Assembly (NCBI GenBank): GCA_029247365.1
Contig: JAQWLJ010000029.1
Location: 1 to 49,063, forward strand
DNA from: Acidimicrobiales bacterium
Lineage (GTDB): Bacteria; Actinomycetota; Acidimicrobiia; Acidimicrobiales; Aldehydirespiratoraceae
DNA: 49,063 nt
Direction: 5' to 3'
In this document: in pieces, positions 1 to 8,500 of the stretch
Layout of the letters: each line of letters opens with the position of its first letter
Numbering within the stretch: the first letter of the stretch is position 1
The notes under the pieces: generated by a model
Database searches by the model: none
Told to the model about the DNA's origin: nothing
Seen by the model: only the letters and a program-made list of their open reading frames with translations
Translations under genes and position numbers: made by a program

Positions 1-291
1 CATGATCGTGAACGCGGTGAGCAGCACGACCGTGACAGTCGTCCAGGTGGTGAACAGCCCTTTGCGGTCGACCCGGTCGGACCACGCCCCCGCCGCCGCG
101 GAGAACAACATCGCAGGGAGTCCGAGCAGACCCGCGACAATGCCCTCGGCTGCAGTCCAGTCGGTAAGTGTCACCACCAGCCATACGAAGGTGAAACGCA
201 TGGTTCCACCAATGCCGGCCAGGCAGGTTTGCGCCAACCAGAAGCCGCGAAAGTCGCGATCGGCGAGGAGCTCGCGGGCGGGGCTGGGCAC
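1..291 (-). CDS. MFS transporter, N-terminal part (runs off the window)
   Basis: The minus strand reads 97 codons from a GTG at 291 to the window edge without a stop. A TAA in frame lies four codons upstream, so this GTG is the first usable start. The peptide starts with a short cytosolic piece ending in RDFRGFWLAQT. Two hydrophobic helices follow, and between them and the edge is a loop of the type AGAWSDRVDRKG, which is the MFS signature loop between helices 2 and 3. The substrate cannot be told from this part. It lies just downstream of yraN (17 bp gap) on the same strand and may be co-transcribed with it. Confidence 0.75.
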   Translation of the reverse strand, partial: MPSPARELLADRDFRGFWLAQTCLAGIGGTMRFTFVWLVVTLTDWTAAEGIVAGLLGLPAMLFSAAAGAWSDRVDRKGLFTTWTTVTVVLLTAFTIM

Positions 292-307
292 TGCCCGACA
301 TTACGGT

Positions 308-634
308 CTAGAAGGCCGCCTCGACGATTTCGATCGATGGACCGCTGACGGTCGCCACGTCGAAGCGGAGTCGGCCTCGACGGTCGTGGGTGTCGAGCCA
401 CGACATAGCGGTACGGCGCAAGAATCGTTGCTTGCAGCTGTCGACCGCCTCGAGTCCAGAGCCGAACCGGTCGCTCGACCGGGTCTTCACCTCGCAGAAC
501 ACGATCTCGTCGTCTTTTGCGACCACGAGGTCGAGTTCGCCTCCGCGCACCCGCCAGTTCTGGTCGAGCACGACGTAGCCGGCAGACTCGTAGTGCCGCG
601 CCACCCGTGATTTGTCTTCGCCTCGAGCCGTCAT
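308..634 (-). CDS. yraN: YraN/UPF0102 family nuclease-fold protein
   Basis: This 108-residue protein belongs to the UPF0102 (YraN) family, which has a Holliday-junction-resolvase-like nuclease fold and no firmly proven role. The family core is visible: GYVVLDQNWRVRGGELDLVV followed by EIVFCEVKTRSS, giving the E-x-D...E-V-K arrangement of the PD-(D/E)XK fold. Longer readings exist upstream, but the ATG at 634 matches the usual family length. In many bacteria yraN sits near rplS, as it does here. The rnhB and lepB genes often found between rplS and yraN in actinobacteria are absent. Confidence 0.85.
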   Translation of the reverse strand: MTARGEDKSRVARHYESAGYVVLDQNWRVRGGELDLVVAKDDEIVFCEVKTRSSDRFGSGLEAVDSCKQRFLRRTAMSWLDTHDRRGRLRFDVATVSGPSIEIVEAAF

Positions 635-790
635 GGTGCCGAAGCTACGAGCCGGGTACGACACCCTTCGGGGGGGGTGAAGAACACCACCGTCGGCTTC
701 GATCTCCGGCGGAGAGAGAAGATTCGAGAACCCAAGCGGACGGGTGCGCGGAGCCACGCCAACGAGGGGTGGTTTGGTTCACACGCTACG

Positions 791-832
791 GCTGATGCGT
801 GGCTCGACTCGCTGCGGAGCCCGCCGATCAGC
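791..832 (-). terminator. Imperfect inverted repeat at the end of rplS
   Basis: Two arms, GCTGAT/ATCAGC and GGCTC/GAGCC, pair around an internal loop and an 11-nt apical loop. The structure begins on the rplS stop codon. There is no T-tract, so it would be a weak or Rho-assisted terminator, or simply an mRNA 3' stabiliser. Confidence 0.3.
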
Positions 833-1175
833 TGAAGCGCTTTTCCTTAACCTTGGCGGCCTTACCGATGCGGTCGCGCAGGTAGTAGAGCTTGGCACGA
901 CGCACGTCGCCTCGAGCACCTACCTCGATCTTTTCGACGATCGGGGTGTGCAGCGGGAAGGTGCGTTCGACACCGACGCTGAAGCTGAGCTTGCGGACGG
1001 TGAAGGTCTCGCGCACACCGGCGCCTTGGCGACGAATCACGACGCCTTCGAAGACCTGGGTGCGCTCACGGTTGCCCTCGATCACGCGGACGTGCACCTT
1101 GAGGGTGTCGCCCGGCGCGAAGTCGGGGATGTCGTCCCGGAGGCTGAGGTTGTCGACGAGATCGGTGGGCTGCAT
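828..1175 (-). CDS. rplS: 50S ribosomal protein L19
   Basis: This is a 115-residue L19 of normal length. The N-terminus (MQPTDLVDN), the [20 protein letters not shown] block, the VFEGVVIRR strand and the KLYYLRDR tail are all typical of the family. L19 sits at the 30S-50S interface. The ATG at 1175 was chosen over an upstream ATG at 1268 because the extra 31 residues have no family counterpart. It follows trmD with a gap of about 105 bp, the common trmD-rplS order. Confidence 0.97.
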   Translation of the reverse strand: MQPTDLVDNLSLRDDIPDFAPGDTLKVHVRVIEGNRERTQVFEGVVIRRQGAGVRETFTVRKLSFSVGVERTFPLHTPIVEKIEVGARGDVRRAKLYYLRDRIGKAAKVKEKRFS

Positions 1176-1280
1176 GGCTGCCTCGGTGTGATGATGCGAA
1201 CGTTCGAAGGCGGGGTCACAGGACCCGGACCGAAGCATGAGTCTAGGGGCACAGATCCCGACTACCACTCGCGATGGACG

Positions 1281-2009
1281 CTACGACAGTTCGATCTCGA
1301 ACTCGTCGAGCACCTGCTGTTCGGCGTCAGTGAGGCCGCCGCGGGCGTCGAGCAGGTCGGGGCGTTTGCGCGCTGTGCGTTCAATGGCTTTGGCAAGCCG
1401 CCAGCGGTCGACCTTCGCGTGATCACCAGACCGCAAGACATCGGGGATGTCCCAGCCACGGAACTCTGCTGGGCGGGTGTAGTGCGGGTATTCGAGCAGG
1501 CCTTGAGCGAAGGACTCGTCATCGATGGACGCTGCATTTCCAAGCACGCCAGGAACCAGTCGGCCGACGGCCTCAATAATGAGTGCGGCGGCGATCTCTC
1601 CCCCGGCGAGAACGAAGTCACCCACCGAGATCTCGCCATCGCAGAGGTGCTCGCGGACGCGCTCGTCGACACCTTCGTAACGGCCACAGAGCAGCGAGAA
1701 TCCGTCGAGCTGAGACAGCTCGTGGGCCATGGTCTGGTCGAAGCGGCGGCCAGCCGGCGACAGGTAGTAGAGCGGGCGTGGTGGGTCGACAGCCTCGACC
1801 GCGCCAAACAGCGGTTCGGGTTTCATCACCATGCCGGCGCCGCCGCCGAAGGGCGCGTCGTCGACGGTCTGGTGCACGTCGATAGTCGTCTGACGCAGAT
1901 CATGGACCCGAATGTCCAGGTGACGGTCTCGGCGGCCGCGGCCGATGACCGACTGGTCGGCGTTGTGGTCGACCATCTCCGGGAAGATCGAGAATACGTC
2001 GATCCTCAT
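1281..2009 (-). CDS. trmD: tRNA (guanine-37 N1)-methyltransferase
   Basis: TrmD methylates G37 of tRNAs with G at position 36, using S-adenosylmethionine, and so prevents +1 frameshifting. The 242-residue protein shows MRIDVFSIFPEM at the N-terminus, the PFGGGAGMVMKPEPL loop, the knotted SAM site (LCGRYEGVDERV, EISVGDFVLAGGE) and the C-terminal RPAEFRGWDIPDVLRSGDH segment. Its ATG overlaps the rimM stop as ATGA, so the two are translationally coupled. Domain order and length are normal. Confidence 0.97.
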   Translation of the reverse strand: MRIDVFSIFPEMVDHNADQSVIGRGRRDRHLDIRVHDLRQTTIDVHQTVDDAPFGGGAGMVMKPEPLFGAVEAVDPPRPLYYLSPAGRRFDQTMAHELSQLDGFSLLCGRYEGVDERVREHLCDGEISVGDFVLAGGEIAAALIIEAVGRLVPGVLGNAASIDDESFAQGLLEYPHYTRPAEFRGWDIPDVLRSGDHAKVDRWRLAKAIERTARKRPDLLDARGGLTDAEQQVLDEFEIELS

Positions 2010-2497
2010 CCGTCGACGTCTCGTTCCGAGGCCGCTTCGTCAAGATCGAAAAGGCCGACGGGTACGTCGACCCGGATCTCTTCACCGGCGATGTGCGACA
2101 CGATGAAGCGGGCCGGAACCAGCGAACCAGAGTCCAGTTCGAGCAGATCAGAGGCGGGGTTGTCGAGCACGCGTTCGACCGCGCCGTGCGCAACGCCCGC
2201 CTGATCGATGACGGTCGCACCGATCAACTCGTGGACCCACAGCTCATCGGGATCGTCGATCGGTTCAGCCGACAACACCACGTTGCGGAGCGCCTCGGCC
2301 TGGTCACGATGGTTCACACCAACGAACTGCACGAGCCAGCCGCCTTTGTGCGGACGCGACGAACGAACCTCAAGAGTTCCGTTCGTTGCGTCGAGCACCG
2401 ACCCCGGGTCGAGGCGCTCGGTTCGATTGGAGGTGAGCAGCACGTTCACTTCGCCTCGCACGCCGTGCGGGCGGGTGATGCGGCCGATCTCGAGCAC
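2006..2497 (-). CDS. rimM: Ribosome maturation factor RimM
   Basis: RimM assists late 30S assembly and binds S19. The protein (163 residues from the GTG at 2497) has the N-terminal LEIGRITRPHGVRGEV strand-loop and a C-terminal PRC-barrel-like part containing DNPASDLLELD. The reading frame stays open well upstream to 2605, but the start at 2497 lies directly after the khpA stop and leaves the usual four residues before the GxIxxxHGxxG motif. A longer start would lie inside khpA. Confidence 0.93.
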   Translation of the reverse strand: MLEIGRITRPHGVRGEVNVLLTSNRTERLDPGSVLDATNGTLEVRSSRPHKGGWLVQFVGVNHRDQAEALRNVVLSAEPIDDPDELWVHELIGATVIDQAGVAHGAVERVLDNPASDLLELDSGSLVPARFIVSHIAGEEIRVDVPVGLFDLDEAASERDVDG

Positions 2498-2498
2498 G

Positions 2499-2747
2499 TC
2501 AGTCGACGAACTCAACCTCGATCGAGGTGACGTCGTCGTCGACACCAGCGGCGCGCACGACGGTGCGGATCGCACCGGCCACACGGCCACGTTTGCCGAT
2601 GACACGACCCATGTCGCCGTCGCCGACCGTCACGTCGAGGCGGATACCGCCCTCGGTCTCGGACTGGGCAACGCTCACCGCGTCGGGGTTGTCGACCAAC
2701 TGCTTGACGACGTACTCGCAGACCGCAACCGCGGCGTCAGCGCTCAC
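2499..2747 (-). CDS. khpA: KH-domain RNA-binding protein KhpA
   Basis: This 82-residue single KH domain has the GxxG RNA-binding loop GKRG at residues 51-54, preceded by DMGRVI. KhpA-type proteins usually lie between rpsP and rimM, as here. With KhpB they bind many small RNAs and affect cell length and envelope growth in Gram-positives. The ATG overlaps the rpsP stop by 4 bp. Confidence 0.92.
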   Translation of the reverse strand: MSADAAVAVCEYVVKQLVDNPDAVSVAQSETEGGIRLDVTVGDGDMGRVIGKRGRVAGAIRTVVRAAGVDDDVTSIEVEFVD

Positions 2748-3139
2748 TCGTCGCCCTCGCTGGCTTCGTCGTCACTCTCGTCGGCCGCTGGGGCCTCGGC
2801 CTCTGCGGCAGCGTCAGCTTCCTTTTCGAGCTGCTTCTTGGACTTGCGGGGCGCACGCTCGGGAACCGCGGCATCGACGGCGTCGCCGGTGTGCTCGGTC
2901 CAGGCGCCGGAGATCTTCAGGAGCTTCTCCACCCGATCGGTCGGCTGGGCGCCCTTGGAGAGCCAGTGAACGGCCCGCTCGTTGTCGATGTTGATAACCG
3001 ACGGGTCCTGGCGGGGCTCATAGGTCCCGATGATCTCGATAAAACGGCCGTTGCGCGGGGAACGCGAATCGGCGGCGACGACACGGTAGGTGGGCTGCTT
3101 TTTCTTGCCCATCCGCATTAGGCGGAGCTTGACGGCCAT
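2744..3139 (-). CDS. rpsP: 30S ribosomal protein S16 with long acidic tail
   Basis: The first roughly 85 residues are a standard S16: [19 protein letters not shown], then [18 protein letters not shown] and [19 protein letters not shown]. The protein then runs on to 131 residues with a lysine stretch followed by an Ala/Glu/Asp tail. Extended tails are known in some actinobacterial S16 proteins and are probably disordered. The ATG at 3139 fits the family start exactly. A purine-rich AGAAGAAGAG lies about 10 nt upstream. Confidence 0.96.
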   Translation of the reverse strand: MAVKLRLMRMGKKKQPTYRVVAADSRSPRNGRFIEIIGTYEPRQDPSVINIDNERAVHWLSKGAQPTDRVEKLLKISGAWTEHTGDAVDAAVPERAPRKSKKQLEKEADAAAEAEAPAADESDDEASEGDE

Positions 3140-3386
3140 GAGGTGAATCTCTTCTTCTGGGATCGCTGGGTGAAACTTCGCTCGGGCGCGACGGAGGCCC
3201 GGAACAACTCGCCCATTCAATCTGGACGAGGGCGCCGAACCAACCTGCGAGCAAGGACTAACGAGGACCATGACTCAGGAAGGGGTCCGGTCCGCTACAC
3301 CTCAACTCGGCGAGTTCTGTGTGACTTCCGGCATGGAACACACTGCAGAGACCCGAAGCGACCCTGGCGGGCTCGCGCCGGTCTAC

Positions 3387-4862
3387 CTAACCCCGGCCGA
3401 GGAAGTCAGAGAGGTCGGGGGGCCCGTCGCTGTCGAGACCAGGCAAGGTGAGGGCGTCTTTCGGAATCTTCGCCGGGCCCTTCTCGGTGACCCGCCCGCC
3501 GGAGGCCTTGCGGCGCCCACTCTTCTGCTTGCCTTTCTTGCCCTTGCCCTTGCGGTTCGATGTGTTCTGCTTCTTGGTGCCGAACCCGGCGAACTGCTTC
3601 ATCATCGTGCGCATCTGCCCGAACTGATCGAGCAACTGCTTGACGTCGCTCGATTGTGTGCCAGAGCCAGCGGCTATCCGGCTACGGCGACTGCCGTCGA
3701 TCATCTCGGGCTTGGCCCGTTCCTGGGGTGTCATCGAACGGATGATGCCTTCGAGGCGGGCAATGTGGCGATCATCGATCTCGACGTCGCGGGCTTCCTT
3801 CGGGATGCCCGGCATCATCCCCATCAGGTTGCCGATGGGGCCCATCTTCTTGATCTGCTGCATTTGCTCGAGGAAGTCCTCGAGCGTGAACGTGCCCTCC
3901 ATGAGACGGGCGGCAGCAGCCTCGGCCTCTTCCTGCTCAAAGACTTCTTCGGCCTTCTCGATGAGGGTCTCGACATCGCCCATGCCGAGGATGCGGCTGG
4001 CGAGACGATCGGGGTGGAACGTGTCGAAGTCGTCGAGTTTCTCACCGGTCGAGGCGAAGGCGATTGGCTTGCCGACGACCTCCTTGACTGACAGCGCAGC
4101 GCCACCGCGGGCGTCGCCGTCAAGCTTGGTGATGATGACACCGTCGAGTCCGAGGGTCTCGTTGAACGCTTGGGCCGTGTTGACTGCGTCCTGACCGGTC
4201 ATGGCGTCGATGACCAGGAATGTGTAGTCGGGGCTGACTGCGTCGCTGATCTGGCGGACCTGCCCCATCAATTCTTCGTCGATCGCAAGACGCCCCGCCG
4301 TATCGACGAGGACGACGTCTCGGCCGGTGCGCTCGGCTTCCTTGATCGCCTTGCTGGCGACATCGACCGGGTCGGTCGGCTCGGAGAAGACCGGCACGCC
4401 GATCTGGCTGCCAAGGGTGCGGAGCTGTTCGACCGCAGCCGGACGTTGAAGGTCGGCACCGACGAGCAGCGGATTGCGACCCTGCCGTTTGAACCACTGC
4501 GCGAGCTTGCCGGCGTTGGTGGTCTTACCAGCACCCTGCAGGCCGGCCATGAGCACGACCGTGGGCGGCTTGGAGGCGTAGGTGATCTTCATCGCCTCGC
4601 CACCGAGGCTCGTCGTCAGCTCCTCAAGAACGATCTTGACGACCTGCTGGGCCGGGTTGAGCGCCTTGCTCAGCTCTTCACCAACGGCTCGCTCACGGAT
4701 ACGACCGACCATGTTCTTGGCGACGTCGAGGTTGACGTCGGCCTCGAGAAGCGCCAGCCGGATCTCGCGCAAGACGTCATCGACATCGTCCTCATTGAGC
4801 TTTCCACGGCCGCGGATGCGGCTGAAGATCCCGTCGAACCGGTCGGAGAGTGTCTCGAACAT
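3387..4862 (-). CDS. ffh: Signal recognition particle protein Ffh (SRP54)
   Basis: Ffh is the GTPase of the signal recognition particle and delivers signal-anchor proteins to FtsY. The 491-residue protein has the helical N domain (1-90), the G domain with P-loop GLQGAGKTT near residue 109, DTAGRLAIDEEL, TKLDGDARGG, and a methionine-rich M domain (GNLMGMMPGIPKE, MTPQERAKPEMI, QFGQMRTMMKQF). A Lys/Arg/Gly-rich tail follows. A TACCCT hexamer lies 9 nt before the ATG. The SRP RNA gene is not in the window. FtsY is encoded nearby on the same strand. Confidence 0.97.
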   Translation of the reverse strand: MFETLSDRFDGIFSRIRGRGKLNEDDVDDVLREIRLALLEADVNLDVAKNMVGRIRERAVGEELSKALNPAQQVVKIVLEELTTSLGGEAMKITYASKPPTVVLMAGLQGAGKTTNAGKLAQWFKRQGRNPLLVGADLQRPAAVEQLRTLGSQIGVPVFSEPTDPVDVASKAIKEAERTGRDVVLVDTAGRLAIDEELMGQVRQISDAVSPDYTFLVIDAMTGQDAVNTAQAFNETLGLDGVIITKLDGDARGGAALSVKEVVGKPIAFASTGEKLDDFDTFHPDRLASRILGMGDVETLIEKAEEVFEQEEAEAAAARLMEGTFTLEDFLEQMQQIKKMGPIGNLMGMMPGIPKEARDVEIDDRHIARLEGIIRSMTPQERAKPEMIDGSRRSRIAAGSGTQSSDVKQLLDQFGQMRTMMKQFAGFGTKKQNTSNRKGKGKKGKQKSGRRKASGGRVTEKGPAKIPKDALTLPGLDSDGPPDLSDFLGRG

Positions 4863-4911
4863 GGTCCGCTCAGGGTATCGGCCCGACCCGGCCTGAGCGG
4901 CTCGCTCTGGC

Positions 4912-4917
4912 TAGCGT
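4912..4917 (+). promoter_or_regulatory. Candidate leaderless -10 (TAGCGT)
   Basis: TAGCGT ends 7 nt before the GTG at 4925. No Shine-Dalgarno sequence fits in between. This is the spacing expected when transcription starts at the start codon. Confidence 0.45.
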
Positions 4918-4924
4918 CGGCGGC

Positions 4925-5377
4925 GTGAACTTCACGCTTCGCCAGTGGGCCATCATCGTCATAATGGTCGCCGGGTTCATTGGGGCCGCCATCCTCATCA
5001 GCAGCAGCGACGGTCCTATCGCCGACGAGAACGCGGCCGAATTCGACGAGGCGGTGTGGTGCGAGGCGGCGAACGCGATCAGCCGGTGGTCAAGCATTCT
5101 CGACGGTTCCGCCGACGGCGATTCGGTCAACGAAGTCCGCAACTTGCGTCAGGCCCTCGCCGACGGGCGCCTCGTCGCCCCCCAAGAGCTGAGTTTTGAG
5201 ATCGCGCGGCTGCAGGATTTTGCGCTGCTCGTCAAGCAAGGCGAGGAGGCGAAGGGCGATCTCGCCGCCGGACTCGCCAGCGCCCAAGCCAATGTCGACA
5301 CCGAACGCGTCGCACAGGCGATCGCAGCACTCGACGACGCCCTCAGGGCCTGCGGCCACAACCCGGTTGACGCCTGA
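4925..5377 (+). CDS. Small single-pass membrane-anchored protein of unknown function
   Basis: I do not recognise this 150-residue protein. A hydrophobic helix at about residues 7-26 (IIVIMVAGFIGAAILIS) is followed by an extracytoplasmic, mostly helical domain rich in Ala, Glu and Asp. There is one Cys at the start of this domain (WCEAAN) and one near the C-terminus (LRACGHN), which could form a disulfide. The GTG at 4925 starts just before the helix and has a -10 hexamer 7 nt upstream. It is divergent from ffh and convergent with ftsY. A strong hairpin follows the stop. Confidence 0.7.
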   Translation: MNFTLRQWAIIVIMVAGFIGAAILISSSDGPIADENAAEFDEAVWCEAANAISRWSSILDGSADGDSVNEVRNLRQALADGRLVAPQELSFEIARLQDFALLVKQGEEAKGDLAAGLASAQANVDTERVAQAIAALDDALRACGHNPVDA

Positions 5378-5682
5378 GCACTACGGTCGGCCCTCGCGGG
5401 AGGGCCGATGCCCCGGAGTTGAGTCACCGCCAGGTCGCCGCATAGAAGCGACTGCAACCGGCGCCCTTACCGCTGGAGGTGACAGGCCCGGCAGCGACGA
5501 CACCCTACCCCCCCTCGGATGCCTTCGTGTTCTGAGCCGGCTTTGACCAACGGTTCACGAACAAGCAGCGGTTTGTGGGCTACGACTTCGCTGGCTCGCT
5601 CAGCGATTCACTCGCAGATGTCATCCCAATCGCGGCCGGGATCGACGGCCCGCCCGCAAATCTGTCGTGCCTGTGCTGGTGG
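5378..5682. other. Non-coding gap between two converging genes
   Basis: About 305 bp separate the unknown plus-strand gene from the end of ftsY. The only clear element is the hairpin at 5388-5408. Short open frames cross the region, but none has a convincing start or family resemblance. Confidence 0.4.
5388..5408 (+). terminator. Perfect 9-bp hairpin after the small membrane gene
   Basis: TCGGCCCTC pairs fully with GAGGGCCGA around a 3-nt GCG loop, starting 11 bp after the stop codon. No T-run follows, as is common for actinobacterial terminators. Confidence 0.6.
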
Positions 5683-6819
5683 CTACTCAAATAGGGCGCT
5701 GACGAATTCGACCTCGTCGAACTCAATGAGGTCGTTAATGTCTTCACCCAGGCCGACCAGCTTGACCGGTACGCCGAGCTCGTCGTGGATCGCCACGACG
5801 ATGCCGCCCTTGGCCGAACCGTCGAGCTTGGTAAGCACAACCCCCGTGACATCGACGGCCTCGGCGAACTGTTTGGCCTGACTCATTCCGTTCTGGCCGG
5901 TGGTGGCATCGATGACCAGCAGCGTCTCGGTGACAGTGCCCGCACCCTTTTCGGCCACGCGACGAACCTTCGACAGCTCTTCCATGAGGTTGGTCTTGGT
6001 CTGCAGGCGTCCGGCAGTGTCAGCCAGCACGATGTCGGCGTTGCGGGCGCTGGCCGCCTCGACGGCGTCAAACACGACCGACGATGGATCGGCGCCTTCG
6101 CCACCCCGCACAATGTGCACATCGGAGCGCTCAGCCCACATGGTGAGCTGCTCAGCCGCTGCGGCACGGAAAGTGTCGCCGGCGGCGAGAACAACCTTGC
6201 GGCCCTCGTCAGTTTCACGCTTGGCGAGCTTGCCAATCGTGGTGGTCTTGCCGACGCCGTTGACCCCAACGAACAGCCAAACCGCCGGACCGGGCTCACC
6301 GCCGGCGGCCGCGACATCTGCCGACAGCGAGCGGTCGAAACCGCCCAGCCGCTTTACCAACTCGGCCTGCACGAGAGCCGGGATCTCAGCCGCGTCCGCT
6401 ATGTCGTCGGCTTCGGCACTCGCCTTCACTGCTTCCATGATGGAGGTGGAGGTCGCAACGCCAACATCGGCCCGAATCAGAGCTTCTTCAAGCGAGTCCC
6501 AGGTGTCGCTGTCGATCCCACCGGAGAAGACAGCACCGAAGAAGCCCGTGAGCGACGCGCGGGCGCCGGCGAGACGTTCCCGAAAGCTGGGCCGAGCGGC
6601 GTCCTCAACAACCGATGGCACCTCGGCCTCAAGAGGCTCGAGCACGTCGGTCACAACAGCAGAGCTGCCGCTTTCGCCGACCACGTCGGCGATGTTGACG
6701 ACCTCTGTGAGGTCGGGCGGATCGATGGTGAGACCGGCCTCGCGGTCACGGCGAAGAACGATGAACGATGCCCCGATGAGGACAAGGGCGGCAACGGCGA
6801 TGATAGCTGCGAACAACAT
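5683..6819 (-). CDS. ftsY: Signal recognition particle receptor FtsY
   Basis: FtsY docks the SRP-ribosome complex at the membrane. This 378-residue form begins with a true transmembrane helix (residues 2-22), followed by an acidic linker, as in many actinobacterial FtsY proteins. The NG domain starts near residue 75. It carries P-loop GVNGVGKTT (185-193), DTFRAAAAEQL, DTAGRLQTKTNLMEEL, TKLDGSAKGG and the C-terminal GLGEDINDLIEFD. TAGGCT lies 9 nt before the ATG. The smc gene that often precedes ftsY is not present. Confidence 0.97.
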   Translation of the reverse strand: MLFAAIIAVAALVLIGASFIVLRRDREAGLTIDPPDLTEVVNIADVVGESGSSAVVTDVLEPLEAEVPSVVEDAARPSFRERLAGARASLTGFFGAVFSGGIDSDTWDSLEEALIRADVGVATSTSIMEAVKASAEADDIADAAEIPALVQAELVKRLGGFDRSLSADVAAAGGEPGPAVWLFVGVNGVGKTTTIGKLAKRETDEGRKVVLAAGDTFRAAAAEQLTMWAERSDVHIVRGGEGADPSSVVFDAVEAASARNADIVLADTAGRLQTKTNLMEELSKVRRVAEKGAGTVTETLLVIDATTGQNGMSQAKQFAEAVDVTGVVLTKLDGSAKGGIVVAIHDELGVPVKLVGLGEDINDLIEFDEVEFVSALFE

Positions 6820-6907
6820 GTCGAGCGCAGCCTACCGGTGGACCCGAAGAGGCCCCGCTGGTCCGGATCCATCCCGCACGCCACCCGAGGTGACGATTTA
6901 GAAGGGA

Positions 6908-8371
6908 CTAGTTGCTGCCGACGGTGACCTGCAGCATGACCCGCTCACCTTCGCGGACCACCTCGATCTCGATTTCGTCACCCGGCCGGAAGAACTTGAA
7001 ATCAGCAGAGAGCTGCTCCATTGTCGTTACCAGCTCGCCGTTGACTCCAATGATCAGGTCACCGACCTTGAGTCCCGCGTCATCGGCGGGCGATCCATCG
7101 ACCACGAGGCTCACCAAAGCACCGAACGTGCCGTCGGTAGGGGTCGCTCCGTTGATACCGAGGAAGCCCAGCTCAAGCGACTCGCCGTCCACGATGCGTT
7201 CGGCGATGATGAGGATGGTGTCGGACGGCACGGCAAACCCAACGCCAACATTCGCGGTGGCGACACCGTCGGTACGAATCGACGTGTTCATGCCGATCAC
7301 GTGGCCATCCTTGTTGGCGAGCGCACCCCCAGAGTTGCCCGGGTTGATGGGCGCATCAGTCTGAATCATCTCGACAGTCACCGGGTTAGACGGATCGGAG
7401 CCGCCGAACTGGTTGATCCGGTTGACGGCGGAGACGATGCCAGCGGTGACGCTCTGGTCAAGGCCAAACGGGCTACCGATCGCAACAGCAAGCTGGCCGA
7501 CCACAACCGTCTCGGTCGGGGCAAAAACCGCCTCAACGAGGTCAAGGCCTTCGGGGTCGACCTGCACGACCGCAATGTCGCGAGCCGAGTCGCCGCCGAC
7601 AACCACGCCGCTCACCTGTGCGCCATCGTCGAATAAGACCGACACGGTGGCGGCGTTTCCGATGACGTGATCGTTGGTGACGATGTAGCCGTTCTCTGCA
7701 TCCCAAATAATGCCGGATCCTTGGCCCATACCCGTGTTGATCAACACGACCGACGGCGAAAGAGCTCGCGCTACTGCCGTGACCGGTTCGACATCTGGGT
7801 TGTCGCCAACCCCTGGGGGTGGCGTCGTGGCGGGAGTGAGATCAGTGCGGGACTCGGCCCGCGCTGCGATCGTCGTGGGCGTGTCGGCCTGCTCGATCAC
7901 GACTGGGTCATCGTTGATCTGTGTGCCGATCAAGACACCGCCACCGACCAGGGCAGCGCTGAGCGCCATGCCGGCAGCGAAACCTACCGCCACCCGCCAC
8001 CGACCACGAGCTGCGCCGAGAGGCGGCGGCGGGGCTGAGGCCGGGGCAGGTGACATCGTGGGGGGTCCGGCCGGGGGGCTGGAGGGGGGAGAGAAAATCG
8101 CACCAGCCGGACGAGGGGCACCGCTCGACACCGGAGGGGTCATCCAGGGAGCGGTGGGAGGGCCTGCGCCCAGTCCCTGCGCACCCCGACCAGGAGGAGG
8201 CGGTGGCGGTGGGACTGGGGCGGTCGAGTAGGGGCCCGCCGGGCGGTCGGTCGCAGACACCGTCGAGGGGGACGACGGGTTTGGGCCTGCCAGGGACCGC
8301 TCATCGGCGGGCCGGGCCGGCGAGGCGGGGGGTTCCTCACCGGGCGAATTGTCGATCGGGTATCGATCCAT
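6908..8371 (-). CDS. HtrA/PepD-like membrane-anchored serine protease with PDZ domain
   Basis: This 487-residue protein has a proline-rich cytosolic N-terminus (about 1-120), one transmembrane helix (about 126-149) and an extracytoplasmic trypsin-fold domain. The catalytic triad is visible: H235 (TNDHVIG), D265 (ARDIAVV) and S347 (GNSGGA). A PDZ domain follows (about 395-480). Such proteases degrade or refold damaged envelope proteins. Upstream lie a response regulator and a sensor kinase in the order of mycobacterial mprA-mprB-pepD, where the kinase system responds to envelope stress and controls PepD. By analogy it is the protease arm of that response. It has its own -10 hexamer, so it can also be transcribed alone. 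Confidence 0.92.
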   Translation of the reverse strand: MDRYPIDNSPGEEPPASPARPADERSLAGPNPSSPSTVSATDRPAGPYSTAPVPPPPPPPGRGAQGLGAGPPTAPWMTPPVSSGAPRPAGAIFSPPSSPPAGPPTMSPAPASAPPPPLGAARGRWRVAVGFAAGMALSAALVGGGVLIGTQINDDPVVIEQADTPTTIAARAESRTDLTPATTPPPGVGDNPDVEPVTAVARALSPSVVLINTGMGQGSGIIWDAENGYIVTNDHVIGNAATVSVLFDDGAQVSGVVVGGDSARDIAVVQVDPEGLDLVEAVFAPTETVVVGQLAVAIGSPFGLDQSVTAGIVSAVNRINQFGGSDPSNPVTVEMIQTDAPINPGNSGGALANKDGHVIGMNTSIRTDGVATANVGVGFAVPSDTILIIAERIVDGESLELGFLGINGATPTDGTFGALVSLVVDGSPADDAGLKVGDLIIGVNGELVTTMEQLSADFKFFRPGDEIEIEVVREGERVMLQVTVGSN

Positions 8372-8377
8372 GTGGAG

Positions 8378-8383
8378 ACAGTA
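8378..8383 (-). promoter_or_regulatory. Candidate leaderless -10 (TACTGT) of the HtrA-like gene
   Basis: TACTGT on the minus strand ends 6 nt before the ATG at 8371, with no Shine-Dalgarno sequence between. The spacing fits a leaderless transcript. Confidence 0.5.
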
Positions 8384-8500
8384 CGGTGGTTGGGCGAAAG
8401 CTTCGGTAAGACGCTGGGAAAGACCGGAGAAAATCCTGCTAGATAGTCTTACGCAACGATGCGGGTGTTCGGATGCTTCCCGACCCTGCCACTGCTGTGC

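Noticed and set aside
744-2204. Long plus-strand open frame antisense to rplS and trmD
   Set aside because: It mirrors the codon pattern of the minus-strand genes, has no family resemblance and no promoter or ribosome site. It is a GC-rich shadow frame.
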